Assembly (NCBI GenBank): GCA_016926875.1
Contig: JAFGNU010000065.1
Location: 1 to 64,000 of the forward strand
Source of the DNA: Anaerolineae bacterium
Lineage (GTDB): Bacteria; Chloroflexota; Anaerolineae; Aggregatilineales; Aggregatilineaceae
DNA length: 64,000 nt
Direction: 5' to 3'
The translations under genes were made by a program, and so were the position numbers. The notes beneath the pieces were generated by a model that was not told the DNA's origin, searched no databases, and saw nothing but the letters and a program-made list of their open reading frames with translations. This document shows, in pieces, positions 53,004-62,588 of the stretch; positions within the stretch are counted from its first letter, which is position 1; each line of letters opens with the position of its first letter.

Positions 53004-54659
53004 GTGCTTGTTGTATCCAATATCTCCAAACACTTCCCCGGTGTTGATGAGCCGGTGCTGAGCAATATCTCGTTTACCGTCAACCCCGGCGAGCGCGTAG
53101 GGCTGATCGGGCCGAACGGCTGTGGTAAAACAACCCTGCTGCGCATCATTACGGGTGAAATAGCGCCCGACAGCGGCAGCGTGACCTTTGTGCCCGCCGA
53201 TCTGCGCGTCGGCTACCTGCCGCAAGGGCTGGATGCGTCGGATGATGCGCCGCTGCGGGATGTGCTCTACCCTGGGGCTGCTGCGTTACGCCGGGTCGAA
53301 GCTGAAGTCGAACGGTTAGCCGGGGCGCTGGCCGCCGCGCCTAACGGCCAGATGGATGACCTGATGCGCGCGTATGGTGATGCGCTTGACCGGCTCGAAC
53401 ACCTCAGCCGCCAGATCGATCCCGGCGAAGGCGAGCGCGTGCTGGCCGGGCTGCACCTGGATCACCTGCCGCTTGATACGCCGGTCGGCACGCTGTCGGG
53501 CGGGCAAAAAACGCGGCTGGGACTGGCGGCACTGCTGGTCAATAATCCACAGTTATTGATCCTGGACGAGCCGACAAACCACCTCGACGTGTCGGCGCTG
53601 GAATGGCTGGAGGCGTGGCTGCAAGCTTTCCCCGGCGGCGCGCTGATCGTCTCGCACGACCGCACGTTTTTGGACGAAACGGTCAACCGCGTGGCCGCCA
53701 TCGACGCACGGACACACACCGCGCGCCTCTTTGAGGGGGGTTACAGCCGTTATGCGGCAGCGATCCGCTCTGAACAGGATAAGCAGTGGGCACAGTGGCG
53801 CGATCAGCAGGTGGAGATCGCGCGCCTGCAAGCAGATGTCCGGCGCACGATGGCGCGCGCCGTGCGCAAGGAAAACGCCACCCAGGATGATCACCAGCGG
53901 CGTTATGCCAAGAAGGTCGCCAAACGTGCCAAGGCCAAAGAAACGCGCCTGAAACGCTACCTGGAATCTGGGGATCGGGTCGAAAAGCCCGGATCGACGT
54001 GGGGCCTCAAGCTGGATTTTGGCGATCTGCCACCTACCGGGCAGGACGTGGTATCCCTGGACGGGCTGAGCATCGGCTATGCACCTTCCGCGCCGCTGCT
54101 GCAAGACCTCAACCTGAGACTGCGCGCCGGGGAGCGAATCGCCGTGCTGGGGCCAAACGGGCACGGCAAAAGCACGCTGCTGAAGACTATCGTCGGGGAA
54201 CTGCCGCCGCTGGCCGGGCGCGTGCGCATCGGGGCCAGCGTGCAGATCGGCTACCTGGCGCAGCAGCAAGAAATCCTCGATCCACGCGGGAACGCGCTGG
54301 ACACGATCTTGAGCGAGGCGCGGCTGTCGCACACGGACGCGCGCTCGTTTTTGCACTATTTCCTGTTCAGCGGGGACGAGGTCTTCGCCCCTATCGCGCA
54401 GTTGAGTTACGGCGAGCGGGCGCGGCTGATGCTGGCCGTGCTGGTGGCGCGGGGTGCGAACCTGCTGGTGTTGGACGAGCCGATCAACCACCTGGACGTG
54501 CCCGGACGCGAGCAGTTCGAAACTGCGCTGGCGGCGTTCCAGGGCAGCGCGTTAGCTGTGGTCCACGACCGCTACTTCGTGGACAAGTTCGCTACAACGA
54601 TCTGGCACATCCAGGACGGCGCGCTGACCGAGGAAATCCGCGATCCGATGCTGGCATAA
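53004..54659 (+). CDS. ABC-F family ATPase (possible ribosome-protection protein)
   Basis: A 551-residue protein starting at the GTG at 53004, with AAAGGA eight bases upstream. Two ABC domains and no membrane part: Walker A GPNGCGKTT and GPNGHGKST, signatures LSGGQKTRLG and LSYGERARLM, Walker B LILDEPTNHLD and LVLDEPINHLD. Between them is a basic linker (ADVRRTMARAVRKENATQ, YAKKVAKRAKAKETRLKRYL). Members are translation factors, some of them antibiotic-resistance ribosome-protection proteins. The long leader with a tiny reading frame fits an inducible resistance type, but the drug class cannot be read from sequence. Confidence 0.9.
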   Translation: MLVVSNISKHFPGVDEPVLSNISFTVNPGERVGLIGPNGCGKTTLLRIITGEIAPDSGSVTFVPADLRVGYLPQGLDASDDAPLRDVLYPGAAALRRVEAEVERLAGALAAAPNGQMDDLMRAYGDALDRLEHLSRQIDPGEGERVLAGLHLDHLPLDTPVGTLSGGQKTRLGLAALLVNNPQLLILDEPTNHLDVSALEWLEAWLQAFPGGALIVSHDRTFLDETVNRVAAIDARTHTARLFEGGYSRYAAAIRSEQDKQWAQWRDQQVEIARLQADVRRTMARAVRKENATQDDHQRRYAKKVAKRAKAKETRLKRYLESGDRVEKPGSTWGLKLDFGDLPPTGQDVVSLDGLSIGYAPSAPLLQDLNLRLRAGERIAVLGPNGHGKSTLLKTIVGELPPLAGRVRIGASVQIGYLAQQQEILDPRGNALDTILSEARLSHTDARSFLHYFLFSGDEVFAPIAQLSYGERARLMLAVLVARGANLLVLDEPINHLDVPGREQFETALAAFQGSALAVVHDRYFVDKFATTIWHIQDGALTEEIRDPMLA

Positions 54660-54681
54660 AGCCTGTACCACCGGGGCAGGC

Positions 54682-55926
54682 TTACTTCCCTGCCCCGTCC
54701 TTTTGCCAGGCGGCCAGTTCGACCACGATGTAATCCATGTAATTGTAGGCGTGCCAGTCTGGATCGTAGCCGTGCTCCGCGCCGAGCACACGCACTTGCA
54801 GCCGCAGCGTTTTGGTTTCCAGCACCATGAGCGCGTCCGGCTTCGCCTCGACCGTCCGGCCCTCTGCCGTCAGCCTGCGCCACGCGCGCTCATCTTCCAG
54901 GAAGCGCGAGGTCACCAGGAAGCGGCTGTCCGTATCGATATCGTGTTTGTCGAACAACCAGACTTCCAACCCGCCGGTTTTGCCCGGCTCGCCGCCTTTG
55001 GCCCAGCGGGCGATGCCTATTCCACACTCGCCCAAATACGCGCCGTCCGGGGTTTCGATGCTGAACGATTCGTCGAACCACTCGTCGTCCTGCACATAGG
55101 TTGACAGCTCGTGCACCAGCGGCAGCGGCTCACCCTGCGCGGCAAAGTCGGTTTTGCGCTCCCGGAACCGGCGCTCTATCGCCAGCTCGCGCTCATTGAT
55201 CCCGGCTCGATCCGCAGACCTCCGGCGCTTGCGTTTGGGCTTGCTACGAGCAGGTCGCGCGTTCCAATTCATCCATACGGCGGCGCCCGCCGTCCCCAGC
55301 ACAATTACCAGCGAGATCAGCAGGATACCCAGCGCCTTGCGCGAGGCAGGCACCTGTTCGGTGGTGTCCGGACCGGAGGCTGTGCCCGGTGCGCTGGCGG
55401 CACCAACGCCCAGGTTGGGCGCCATCCAGCCCGCGTCGGCTTCAACACCGGCCAATCCCGGCAGCAGGCGCTCGACATCGCGGCGCGTATACACATTGGT
55501 GATAAACACCACGCCGGGGAAGTGCTCCACTACCCGCGCCTTGTCGGCAGCGGCAAAATCGGGCGCGATGAAGATATAGCGCGCGCCGCGTTCCACCAGG
55601 TCGCCCGTTTCGTTTTCAAGCAGATAGCCGGAGTCGCCAGCCGGGTTGAGGTTGGCATAGATCAACACCCGGTAATCAGCAATGTCCGTCTCGGCATAGC
55701 CTACCGCGCCTCCCCCCAGGGACTGCCAGCCGTAATCGTCCAGCGATCCGGTCAGCAGCACGCCAACCGTGATTGGCTCGAACGAATCTGCCTGCTCGAC
55801 GGTCGTATTGTCGGCTGTGTTGTCGTCGTTGTTTGATGCCAGGACAAACAGCACGATCCCGCTCATCAAACAGACATCCAGCGCAAGAAACAGCCCCAAT
55901 ACCATCATCAGCCTGCCGCGTTGCAT
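54682..55926 (-). CDS. Two-helix membrane protein with BMP-like external domain
   Basis: A 414-residue protein; GGGAGG precedes the ATG. Helix 1 (about 7-30) is followed by an external domain of about 150 residues with ITVGVLLTGSLDDYGWQS, ADYRVLIYANLNPAGDSGY, then ARYIFIAPDFAAADKARVVEHFPGVVFI. This is the wording of BMP/Med-type nucleoside-binding proteins, but half their size. Helix 2 (about 205-225) leads to a very basic stretch and a cytoplasmic domain of about 170 residues. It looks like a sensor or coupling protein; no kinase motif is present. Confidence 0.75.
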   Translation of the reverse strand: MQRGRLMMVLGLFLALDVCLMSGIVLFVLASNNDDNTADNTTVEQADSFEPITVGVLLTGSLDDYGWQSLGGGAVGYAETDIADYRVLIYANLNPAGDSGYLLENETGDLVERGARYIFIAPDFAAADKARVVEHFPGVVFITNVYTRRDVERLLPGLAGVEADAGWMAPNLGVGAASAPGTASGPDTTEQVPASRKALGILLISLVIVLGTAGAAVWMNWNARPARSKPKRKRRRSADRAGINERELAIERRFRERKTDFAAQGEPLPLVHELSTYVQDDEWFDESFSIETPDGAYLGECGIGIARWAKGGEPGKTGGLEVWLFDKHDIDTDSRFLVTSRFLEDERAWRRLTAEGRTVEAKPDALMVLETKTLRLQVRVLGAEHGYDPDWHAYNYMDYIVVELAAWQKDGAGK

Positions 55927-55997
55927 GATGGGTTTACCTCCCTGGTGTGGTTTTGCTCATGCCCCTATCATACACCGGACGGTTCAACCAGCGCCCC

Positions 55998-56049
55998 CTA
56001 AAAAGAGGCGGCCCACCCGTAAACTGCCAGCAGTCCGTGTGGGTGGGCC
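55998..56049 (-). terminator. Terminator after glyQS
   Basis: GGCCCACCC and GGGTGGGCC (56010-56018 with 56041-56049) form a nine-base-pair stem. On the minus strand CTCTTTTTA follows. Confidence 0.82.
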
Positions 56050-56091
56050 AGATTGTGACCGTTTGTGATCTGTGTCGTGATCCTGTGATGT

Positions 56092-59000
56092 CTAGAACCC
56101 CGACAGCGCGCTCAGGTCGGCGCGGCCAGCCGCCAGCGATGCGACCGCTTGCAGCAGGCCCAGCCGGTTCTGGCGCACGGCCAGGTCGTCACTGTGCACC
56201 AGCACGGTGTCAAAAAAGCGCTGGACGACCGGCACCACCGGCTCAAACGTGGCCAGGAAAGCGCCCACGTTGTCGGCCTCGTTCAGACTGGCGGCGGCCT
56301 GCTGGTACGCGGCATACAGGGCGCGCTCAGAGTCATCCTCGAAGGCCGCCGGATCGACCGGGTATGTTTCCGGTTCCGGGCGGGTAATACGCACGCAGCG
56401 GGCGTAGTTATCCAGGATCAGCGCCCAGTCGTCACGCTCGGTCCACGCGGCCAGCTCGGTAATGCCCTGCAAGGCCCGCGCCGGGCGGTGGCCCTGTTCG
56501 GCCAGCACGGCGGCGATCACATCATGCGACCAGCCCTGCTCGTGCAGCAGCACATCCAGCCGCCCAACAATAAACGCGACCACCTCGCGCCGAACCTGTT
56601 CATTTAATCCGGGCAGCAGGTCCGCTTCCGCGATGCGATCCAGCGCGTCGTACAGGTCCAGGTCGACGCCGTTCGCCAGTGCGATCTGCACCACGCCCAG
56701 CGCCGCGCGCCGCAGCGCAAATGGATCGGCGCTGGCAGTCGGCGCCAGCCCCACCGAGAACAACCCGGCCAGACTGTCCAGCCGGTCGGCGAGAGCCAGC
56801 AGCACACCCGGCACCGATTCAGGCAGGCGGTCACCCGCGCCGCGCGGCAGCCAGTGCTCAAAGATCGCGTCCGCGACGGCCTGCGGTTCGCCCGTGCCCA
56901 GCGCGTAGTAGCGGCCCATGATGCCTTGCAGCGACGTCATCTCGACCACCATCTGCGTCGCCAGGTCGGCTTTGGACAGGTACGCCGCGCGGCGGGCGGT
57001 TGCCCGGTCGGCCTCGGAAACGTTCAGCAGGTCGCCCAGCACGTCCACCAGTTTGACCAGCCGCGTGCTTTTGTCCAGCATTGAACCGAGCTTCTCCTGG
57101 AAGGTGAGGGTATCCAGGCGCGGTAGGTAGCTTTCCAGCGGTTTTTGACTGTCGGTGTTGTAGAAGTATTCGGCATCGGCAAAGCGCGCGCGGATCACGT
57201 GCTCGTTGCCGCCGGTCACGATGTCGAGATGCTCGGCGTCGCCGTTGCGCACCGCGATGAAGTACGGCATCAGGCGGCCCTGCTTATCCTCGACCGGGAA
57301 ATAGCGCTGGTGTTTGCGCATCACGCCGATCAGCACTTCGCGCGGCAGGTCCAGGTATTTTTCCTCGAACGATCCGCGCAACGTGGTTGGGCACTCGACC
57401 AGGTTGGTCACTTCGCCCAGCAGCGCCGGGTCATCGGGGATGCGCCCGCCAACCTCTGCCGCCAGCGTGTCGGCCTGGGCCTGGATGTTGGCGCGGCGCG
57501 CGGCCCGGTCCAGGATCACACCCTGGGCTTCCATCGCCGCAAAATACGAGGCCACATCGCCAAGCTGAATGTCCGGCGAATCGTAGGGGCGGATGCCGCG
57601 TGTTTGCGGGCGGCTGGGCACGTCGGCGTAGGAAAACGGGATCGGGTACTCGCCCAGCAGGGCCACGATCCAGCGCAGCGGGCGCGAAAAGCTGATGCCG
57701 CTGGCGTTCCAGCGCATCGACTTGGCAAACTTGATCGACGCGATCAGGTCCGGCAGCGCGTCGGCCAGCACCTTGACCGCCGGTTGGCCTTTGGTGCGTA
57801 CCAGCGCGACGGCATACCGGCCACCGTCGATCTCGCGCGCTTCCAACGCGCTCACGTCGATGCCCTTGCTGCGCGCGAAGCCTTCCGCCGCTTTGGTGGG
57901 GTTGCCGTCGGAGTCAAAGGCGCGGGCGGCGGGCGGTCCTTTGACCAACCCTTCCTCGTCCCGCTGTGACGGGGCGACGTCTTTCGCCAGGATCACCAGG
58001 CGGCGCGGCGTGCCCATGACCTGGATGCCCGCGTGATCCAGCCGCAGCGACTCGAATAACTCCGGCGCCAGCGTTTCAAGCTGGTTCAGCGCGTCGTCCA
58101 GGTCGTGCGCGGGCAGTTCCTCGGTGCCGATCTCCAGCAGCAGGTCGGCGGGAGCATCCGGGGCAGGCCCGGCAGACTTGACCGGAGCGCCGAGGTCCGG
58201 CGTGCCCCACACGTCGAGCCTGTCCAGCAGCGGGTATTCCATGTGCTGGCGCTGCTCGGCATAGGCTGCCGCCACGTTGCGCGTCATGTCGCGCATCCGG
58301 CGGAAATAGGCCGCGCGTTCGGTCACGCCAATCGCGCCGCGCGTATCCAGCACGTTAAAGAGGTGGCTGCATTTGAGCACGTAGTCATAGGCGGGCAGCA
58401 CGGCCCCGGCAGCCAGCGCGCGCTCGGATTCGCGCTGGTAGACGTCGTATGTTTGCTTGAGGCCCTCGACGTCTGCGATCTCGAAGTAATACTGGCAGTG
58501 CTCGATCTCGCTGCGCAGGCGGATCGAACCGTAATCGACGCTGTCGCTCCAATCAATATCCCAGACGGCGTCTTTGCCCTGCAAGGCCAGCACGATCCGG
58601 TCCAGGCCGTAGGTGATCTCAACGCTGACCGGCTCCAACGTCAGCCCGCCCGCCTGCTGGAAATAGGTGAACTGGGTGATCTCCTGCCCATCCAACCAGA
58701 CTTCCCAGCCCAGGCCCCACGCGCCCAGCGCCGGGCTTTCCCAGTTGTCTTCCACAAAGCGGATGTCGTGCTCACGCGGGTTGATGCCCAGCGCTTCCAG
58801 GCTCGCCAGATACATCTCCTGCGGGTTGCCCGGATCGGGCTTCAGGATGACCTGGTACTGGTAGTGAAGCTGCATCCGGTTGGGGTTTTCACCGTAGCGC
58901 CCATCGTCAGGGCGCACGCTCGGCTCGACATAGCCAACACGCCAGGGTTCCGGCCCCAGCACGGACAGCAGCGTCGCCGGGTTACCGGTCCCTGCGCCGA

Positions 59001-59097
59001 CCTGCACGTTATAGGGCTGCCAGATCACGCAGCCCTGGTCGCTCCAAAACTGGTGGAGCTTCATGATGACATCTTGAAACGTAAGTGGTTTGGTCAT
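56092..59097 (-). CDS. glyQS: Glycyl-tRNA synthetase, alpha and beta subunits fused
   Basis: A 1001-residue protein. I chose the ATG at 59097, which follows GGGGGCGG and gives the usual GlyQ start [14 protein letters not shown]. The alpha part (about 1-300) has [31 protein letters not shown] and [10 protein letters not shown]. After a Pro/Ala linker the beta part begins with [14 protein letters not shown] (near 322) and ends in the anticodon-binding/DALR-like region. In most bacteria these are two adjacent genes (glyQ, glyS); fused forms are known in chlamydiae and some other groups. It charges tRNA-Gly. Confidence 0.96.
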   Translation of the reverse strand: MTKPLTFQDVIMKLHQFWSDQGCVIWQPYNVQVGAGTGNPATLLSVLGPEPWRVGYVEPSVRPDDGRYGENPNRMQLHYQYQVILKPDPGNPQEMYLASLEALGINPREHDIRFVEDNWESPALGAWGLGWEVWLDGQEITQFTYFQQAGGLTLEPVSVEITYGLDRIVLALQGKDAVWDIDWSDSVDYGSIRLRSEIEHCQYYFEIADVEGLKQTYDVYQRESERALAAGAVLPAYDYVLKCSHLFNVLDTRGAIGVTERAAYFRRMRDMTRNVAAAYAEQRQHMEYPLLDRLDVWGTPDLGAPVKSAGPAPDAPADLLLEIGTEELPAHDLDDALNQLETLAPELFESLRLDHAGIQVMGTPRRLVILAKDVAPSQRDEEGLVKGPPAARAFDSDGNPTKAAEGFARSKGIDVSALEAREIDGGRYAVALVRTKGQPAVKVLADALPDLIASIKFAKSMRWNASGISFSRPLRWIVALLGEYPIPFSYADVPSRPQTRGIRPYDSPDIQLGDVASYFAAMEAQGVILDRAARRANIQAQADTLAAEVGGRIPDDPALLGEVTNLVECPTTLRGSFEEKYLDLPREVLIGVMRKHQRYFPVEDKQGRLMPYFIAVRNGDAEHLDIVTGGNEHVIRARFADAEYFYNTDSQKPLESYLPRLDTLTFQEKLGSMLDKSTRLVKLVDVLGDLLNVSEADRATARRAAYLSKADLATQMVVEMTSLQGIMGRYYALGTGEPQAVADAIFEHWLPRGAGDRLPESVPGVLLALADRLDSLAGLFSVGLAPTASADPFALRRAALGVVQIALANGVDLDLYDALDRIAEADLLPGLNEQVRREVVAFIVGRLDVLLHEQGWSHDVIAAVLAEQGHRPARALQGITELAAWTERDDWALILDNYARCVRITRPEPETYPVDPAAFEDDSERALYAAYQQAAASLNEADNVGAFLATFEPVVPVVQRFFDTVLVHSDDLAVRQNRLGLLQAVASLAAGRADLSALSGF

Positions 59098-59198
59098 TAC
59101 CGCCCCCGGTTGTAGGGTGTGTCCATTCATAGCGAGCAGGCATTATAACACACCGGGACAACCGGCGTATGGTATTTTTTCCGATGCGGCACGACGCG

Positions 59199-59543
59199 CT
59201 ATAGCAACAGCAGCACGCCAAAAACCCACTCCGTCACCACGCTGATCAGGTTCGACTGGGCGCGCGAATCGTCAACGAAAACCGAGATGGTGCGCGTGAC
59301 GGCGATAGCCAGGTAGCAGATGCCCACCGCCTGGTAGGTTTCCTGCGTGTCCAGGATCAGCGGCGCCAGTCCCACGCCGATCAACAACCCGCCAAAGATG
59401 CCCCGCAGTTCGGAAATACCGCGCGGTCCCGGCGCTTCCAGACCGATAAACCCGGTGATGGCTTTTGGTTTAAAGAATGAATACAGGCCCATGCCGAGCG
59501 TGACCAGCAGGGCAGCGACCTGGAGCGTCTTTAAGACATCCAT
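59199..59543 (-). CDS. DUF4345-like four-helix membrane protein
   Basis: A 114-residue protein; TGAGGTG precedes the ATG. Four hydrophobic segments, with FFKPKAITGFIGLEAPGPRGISELRGIFGGLLIGVG between the first two, the family signature (ELRG.FGG). No function is known. It lies between recO and glyQS on the same strand. Confidence 0.82.
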   Translation of the reverse strand: MDVLKTLQVAALLVTLGMGLYSFFKPKAITGFIGLEAPGPRGISELRGIFGGLLIGVGLAPLILDTQETYQAVGICYLAIAVTRTISVFVDDSRAQSNLISVVTEWVFGVLLLL

Positions 59544-59613
59544 TTTGACACCTCATCACATAACTCAAACGATATCTTCTTGTCGGTTATACGCGTTATT
59601 ATACGGGCGCGGG

Positions 59614-60381
59614 CTACAGGTTTTCGCGCCGCAGCCGCCGCAGGAACGCCACGCTCTGCAAGCGCTGTTCGAGCAGGTAGGTGATGTAGGCCAGCAGCAG
59701 CCGCTCAAGCTCCAGGTGCAGCGGCGCGTCGATGTGCAGCACCCGGACGGCATCCCAGGGGCGGGTTTGTAGATAGCGCAGGGTCTTCAGCGCGTTGAGC
59801 GTAACCGGCATACCCCGGCTCAGTCCCAGGTGGTGATCGGGACAGATCACGCCGCCGTCTGCCGGGCTGAAAAACTGGTCGCGCGGTTCGAGCGACTCCT
59901 GCCCGATGCTGCACCGGTGCAGTGACGGCGCGAATCCTGCCAGCCGCAGCAGCGCCAGTTCATAGTAGCGGGCCGCCAGCCACAGATCGTCCGCCGTGCA
60001 CAGCCGGGTCAGCGTTTCGACCAGCAGGTCAAACTCGGCGCGGCTCGCGTCCTGCTCGACGGTGAAGCGGTCCAGCAGTTCAACTACGTGGTTGGCATAG
60101 GTACCGCGCAGCAGATCTTCACGCAGGGGTAAAAAGGACTCTTTGGTTTCCGCCTGCGCCACGATATGCAGGTCGCGCCCGCGATTGATCAGCATATCGA
60201 CCCGCGCGAACAGTTCGACATGCCCGGTCTTGCGAGCAATCGGCTTGCGGACGCCCTTGGCGATGGCGCTCAGCTTGCCGTGGTCCGGGGTGAGCAGGGT
60301 CAGCAGGCGGTCGGCCTCGCCAAAATCCTGGCGGCGTAGAATCACCGCGTCAGTGCGAAAAACGCGCTCAAGTCCGGGCAT
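59614..60381 (-). CDS. recO: DNA repair protein RecO
   Basis: A 255-residue protein. N-terminal OB fold with TDAVILRRQDFGEADRLLTLLTPDHGKLSAIAKGVRKP, then a helical domain with a Cys cluster remnant (CSIG...VICPDH). RecO loads RecA with RecR in gap repair. Its ATG shares one base with the cdd stop (TGATG), so translation is coupled. Confidence 0.93.
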   Translation of the reverse strand: MPGLERVFRTDAVILRRQDFGEADRLLTLLTPDHGKLSAIAKGVRKPIARKTGHVELFARVDMLINRGRDLHIVAQAETKESFLPLREDLLRGTYANHVVELLDRFTVEQDASRAEFDLLVETLTRLCTADDLWLAARYYELALLRLAGFAPSLHRCSIGQESLEPRDQFFSPADGGVICPDHHLGLSRGMPVTLNALKTLRYLQTRPWDAVRVLHIDAPLHLELERLLLAYITYLLEQRLQSVAFLRRLRRENL

Positions 60382-60827
60382 CAGCTACCGGGAGCCTCTT
60401 GTCCTTCCGCCAGCTTTTTGGGACCAAAGCCAAACGGCAGCAGGTCGTTCAGCGGGCCTTCCCAGGCGACCTGGCCGCTGGTATCGGCCATGATAACGAT
60501 CATATCCGGTCCAAACTCGTATAACACCTGGCGGCAGATACCGCAGGGCGCTACACCGTTGCTGGTTGCGACAACCACCGCGCGAAAATCGCGCTCGCCT
60601 TCGCTGACGGCTTTAAAGGCGGCTGTCCGTTCGCCGCACACCGTTGCGCCGAAGGATGCGATCTCGATGTTGCAGCCGGTATAGATCGCTCCGGACGCTG
60701 TCAGCAGGGCAGCGCCAACCGGAAAATGTGAGTAGGGAACATAGGCTTTTTCGCGGGCGGTGATGGCGGCTTCGATCAGGCGGCGTCGTTGGTCGTCGGT
60801 CAGGGAAAAAGCATCTTTTGCTGTCAT
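60381..60827 (-). CDS. cdd: Cytidine deaminase
   Basis: A 148-residue protein; the ATG at 60827 follows AAAGAGAC. Zinc-site signature: TGCNIEIASFGATVCGERTA (ligand Cys and catalytic Glu) and APCGICRQVLYEF (two ligand Cys). It converts cytidine and deoxycytidine to uridine forms for pyrimidine salvage. It is followed with a one-base overlap by recO. Confidence 0.96.
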   Translation of the reverse strand: MTAKDAFSLTDDQRRRLIEAAITAREKAYVPYSHFPVGAALLTASGAIYTGCNIEIASFGATVCGERTAAFKAVSEGERDFRAVVVATSNGVAPCGICRQVLYEFGPDMIVIMADTSGQVAWEGPLNDLLPFGFGPKKLAEGQEAPGS

Positions 60828-60982
60828 ATGATGTCTCTTTAAATCCAACCATATCTTAACAGAGGGATCGGGAAGTATAGCAGAAAACAGGCAAATGTGC
60901 TGATCCGCTCCGTCCAGCAGCGCAGACCGGCCAAACATCGGGGCATAACCGAAATCACAAATATTAAGGCAATTTCAAATTT

Positions 60983-61013
60983 TTGCAACGCATTGTATTT
61001 TCCCGCGTATAAT
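60983..61013 (+). promoter_or_regulatory. Possible promoter of the first MFS gene
   Basis: A perfect TATAAT at 61008-61013 in an AT-rich stretch, with TTGCAA (60983-60988) at a long 19-base spacing. Confidence 0.4.
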
Positions 61014-61057
61014 ATTAATATGGGTTTGAACTTTTTTAAGACAGGGGTTGAACTCTG

Positions 61058-62434
61058 ATGCGAAACCACAAAACCCTCCGCACGTTTTACACGCTGATCC
61101 TGACACAAACCTTTTCGCTGATCGGCAGCCAGATGACCGGGCTGGCGGTAGGCATCAAGGTTTTCAACGATACCGGCCAGGCGACCCCGCTGGCGATGGC
61201 ATCGTTCTTTGGCACCCTGCCCCGGCTGATCTCGGCCAGCTTTGCAGGGGTGTTTGCCGACCGTTGGGATCGCCGGGTGGTGATGGCCATCTCGGACGCC
61301 GGGCAGGCGGTCGGCACGCTGCTGTTGATGATCAGCTTTGCATCCGGCGAATTTCAACTCTGGCACCTGTACGCCGTGGTGTTGATCCAGTCTGTGTTTG
61401 GCGTGTTTCAAGACCCGGCGTTCGGCGCATCAGTGACCATGCTGGTACCGGACGAGCACCGCGACCGCGCCAACGCCGTCCGCCAGCTTACCGGGCCGAT
61501 GTCCGGTATTGTCGCGCCGATCCTGGCCGGGCTGCTGTTCGCCGCCATCGGGGCGATAGGCGTGATGGCAATTGACATTTTCACCTTTGCAGTTGCCGTG
61601 ATCGTCGTGCTGTTGGTCCACATCCCCCGCCCGGAGCAAACCGACGAAGGGCGTATCATGCAAGGCACCATCTGGCAGGAATCGGTAGTTGGCTTTCGCT
61701 ACCTGTGGTCGCGGCGCCCCATGCTGGTCCTGATCACGGCGGCCACGCTGGTCAACTTCTTCTTTAACGGGATAGGGGTGTTGTTCACCCCCTACATCCT
61801 GACCCTGACCGGCAGCGAAGCTACACTCGGTACGCTGATGGGGGTCATGAGCGCAGGGTCGGTGCTCGGCGGCGTGATTATGAGCGTGTGGGGCGGCACG
61901 CGCCCGCGCATACATACCATCCTGCCGGGGATTGCGATCACCGGGATGTTCCTGGCTCTGTTTGGAATCACGCGCAGCCCGGCGGTGATGGGCATCGTGC
62001 TATTTTTGCTGCTGCTGCCCCTGCCGATGGTCAATGCGGCGTTTATGTCCGTGCTGCAAATCAAAACCCCGGCGGATCTGCAAGGGCGTGTCCTGGCTGC
62101 CGTGAACCAGGTGGCGATGTTCTTTACGCCGCTGGCCGCTTTGAGTGCCGGGCCGCTGGCCGATCATGTATTTGAACCGGCGGTTGGTGGGCCGGGCTGG
62201 GACACGGTCGCGCCGCTGGTTGGCAGTGACGCGGGGGCGGGCATCGGGCTGATCGCGCTGATCTGCGGCACGATGATCACCGTGATCGGGCTGGTGTTCT
62301 ACGCGGTCCCCGGCATTCGCAACATGGAAGCCATCCTGCCGGATTACGAACCGGTCGCCGCCCAGGAACCGGCAGACAGCGCAGCAGGTACGCCCGCCGA
62401 TCTACCTGCCACAAGGGCCGCTGTGCCATCGTAA
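61058..62434 (+). CDS. MFS transporter, first of a tandem pair
   Basis: A 458-residue protein with about 12 membrane helices. It starts FYTLILTQTFSLIGSQMTGLAVGIKVF and holds the MFS motif A region FAGVFADRWDRRVVMAISD after helix 2. The group is the EntS/macrolide-efflux-like (MFS_3) branch, suggesting export of a small hydrophobic or siderophore-like molecule. The C-terminal tail is Ala-rich and disordered. It is closely related to the next gene. Confidence 0.9.
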   Translation: MRNHKTLRTFYTLILTQTFSLIGSQMTGLAVGIKVFNDTGQATPLAMASFFGTLPRLISASFAGVFADRWDRRVVMAISDAGQAVGTLLLMISFASGEFQLWHLYAVVLIQSVFGVFQDPAFGASVTMLVPDEHRDRANAVRQLTGPMSGIVAPILAGLLFAAIGAIGVMAIDIFTFAVAVIVVLLVHIPRPEQTDEGRIMQGTIWQESVVGFRYLWSRRPMLVLITAATLVNFFFNGIGVLFTPYILTLTGSEATLGTLMGVMSAGSVLGGVIMSVWGGTRPRIHTILPGIAITGMFLALFGITRSPAVMGIVLFLLLLPLPMVNAAFMSVLQIKTPADLQGRVLAAVNQVAMFFTPLAALSAGPLADHVFEPAVGGPGWDTVAPLVGSDAGAGIGLIALICGTMITVIGLVFYAVPGIRNMEAILPDYEPVAAQEPADSAAGTPADLPATRAAVPS

Positions 62435-62448
62435 AACTGATTAAGCTT

Positions 62449-62560
62449 AGCCGTTGGCTGTTGGCGATTGGCTGGTGAGAAGCGGGCTGTCGTCCCTGAT
62501 TAGCAGGCAAGAACAAAACGCTCACCCGGTTTTTTAGCTAACCGCTGGCCGCTAACGGCT
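62449..62560. repeat. Imperfect inverted repeat made of heptad units
   Basis: The left arm at 62449-62473 (AGCCGTTGGCTG...) and the right arm at 62536-62560 match as an inverted repeat at 18 of 25 positions. The right arm reads as heptads GCTAACC, GCTGGCC, GCTAACG, GCTGAAA, GCTAACC. It lies in the 154 bases between the two MFS genes. Confidence 0.6.
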
Positions 62561-62588
62561 GAAAGCTAACCACTTAACGGGATACTTA

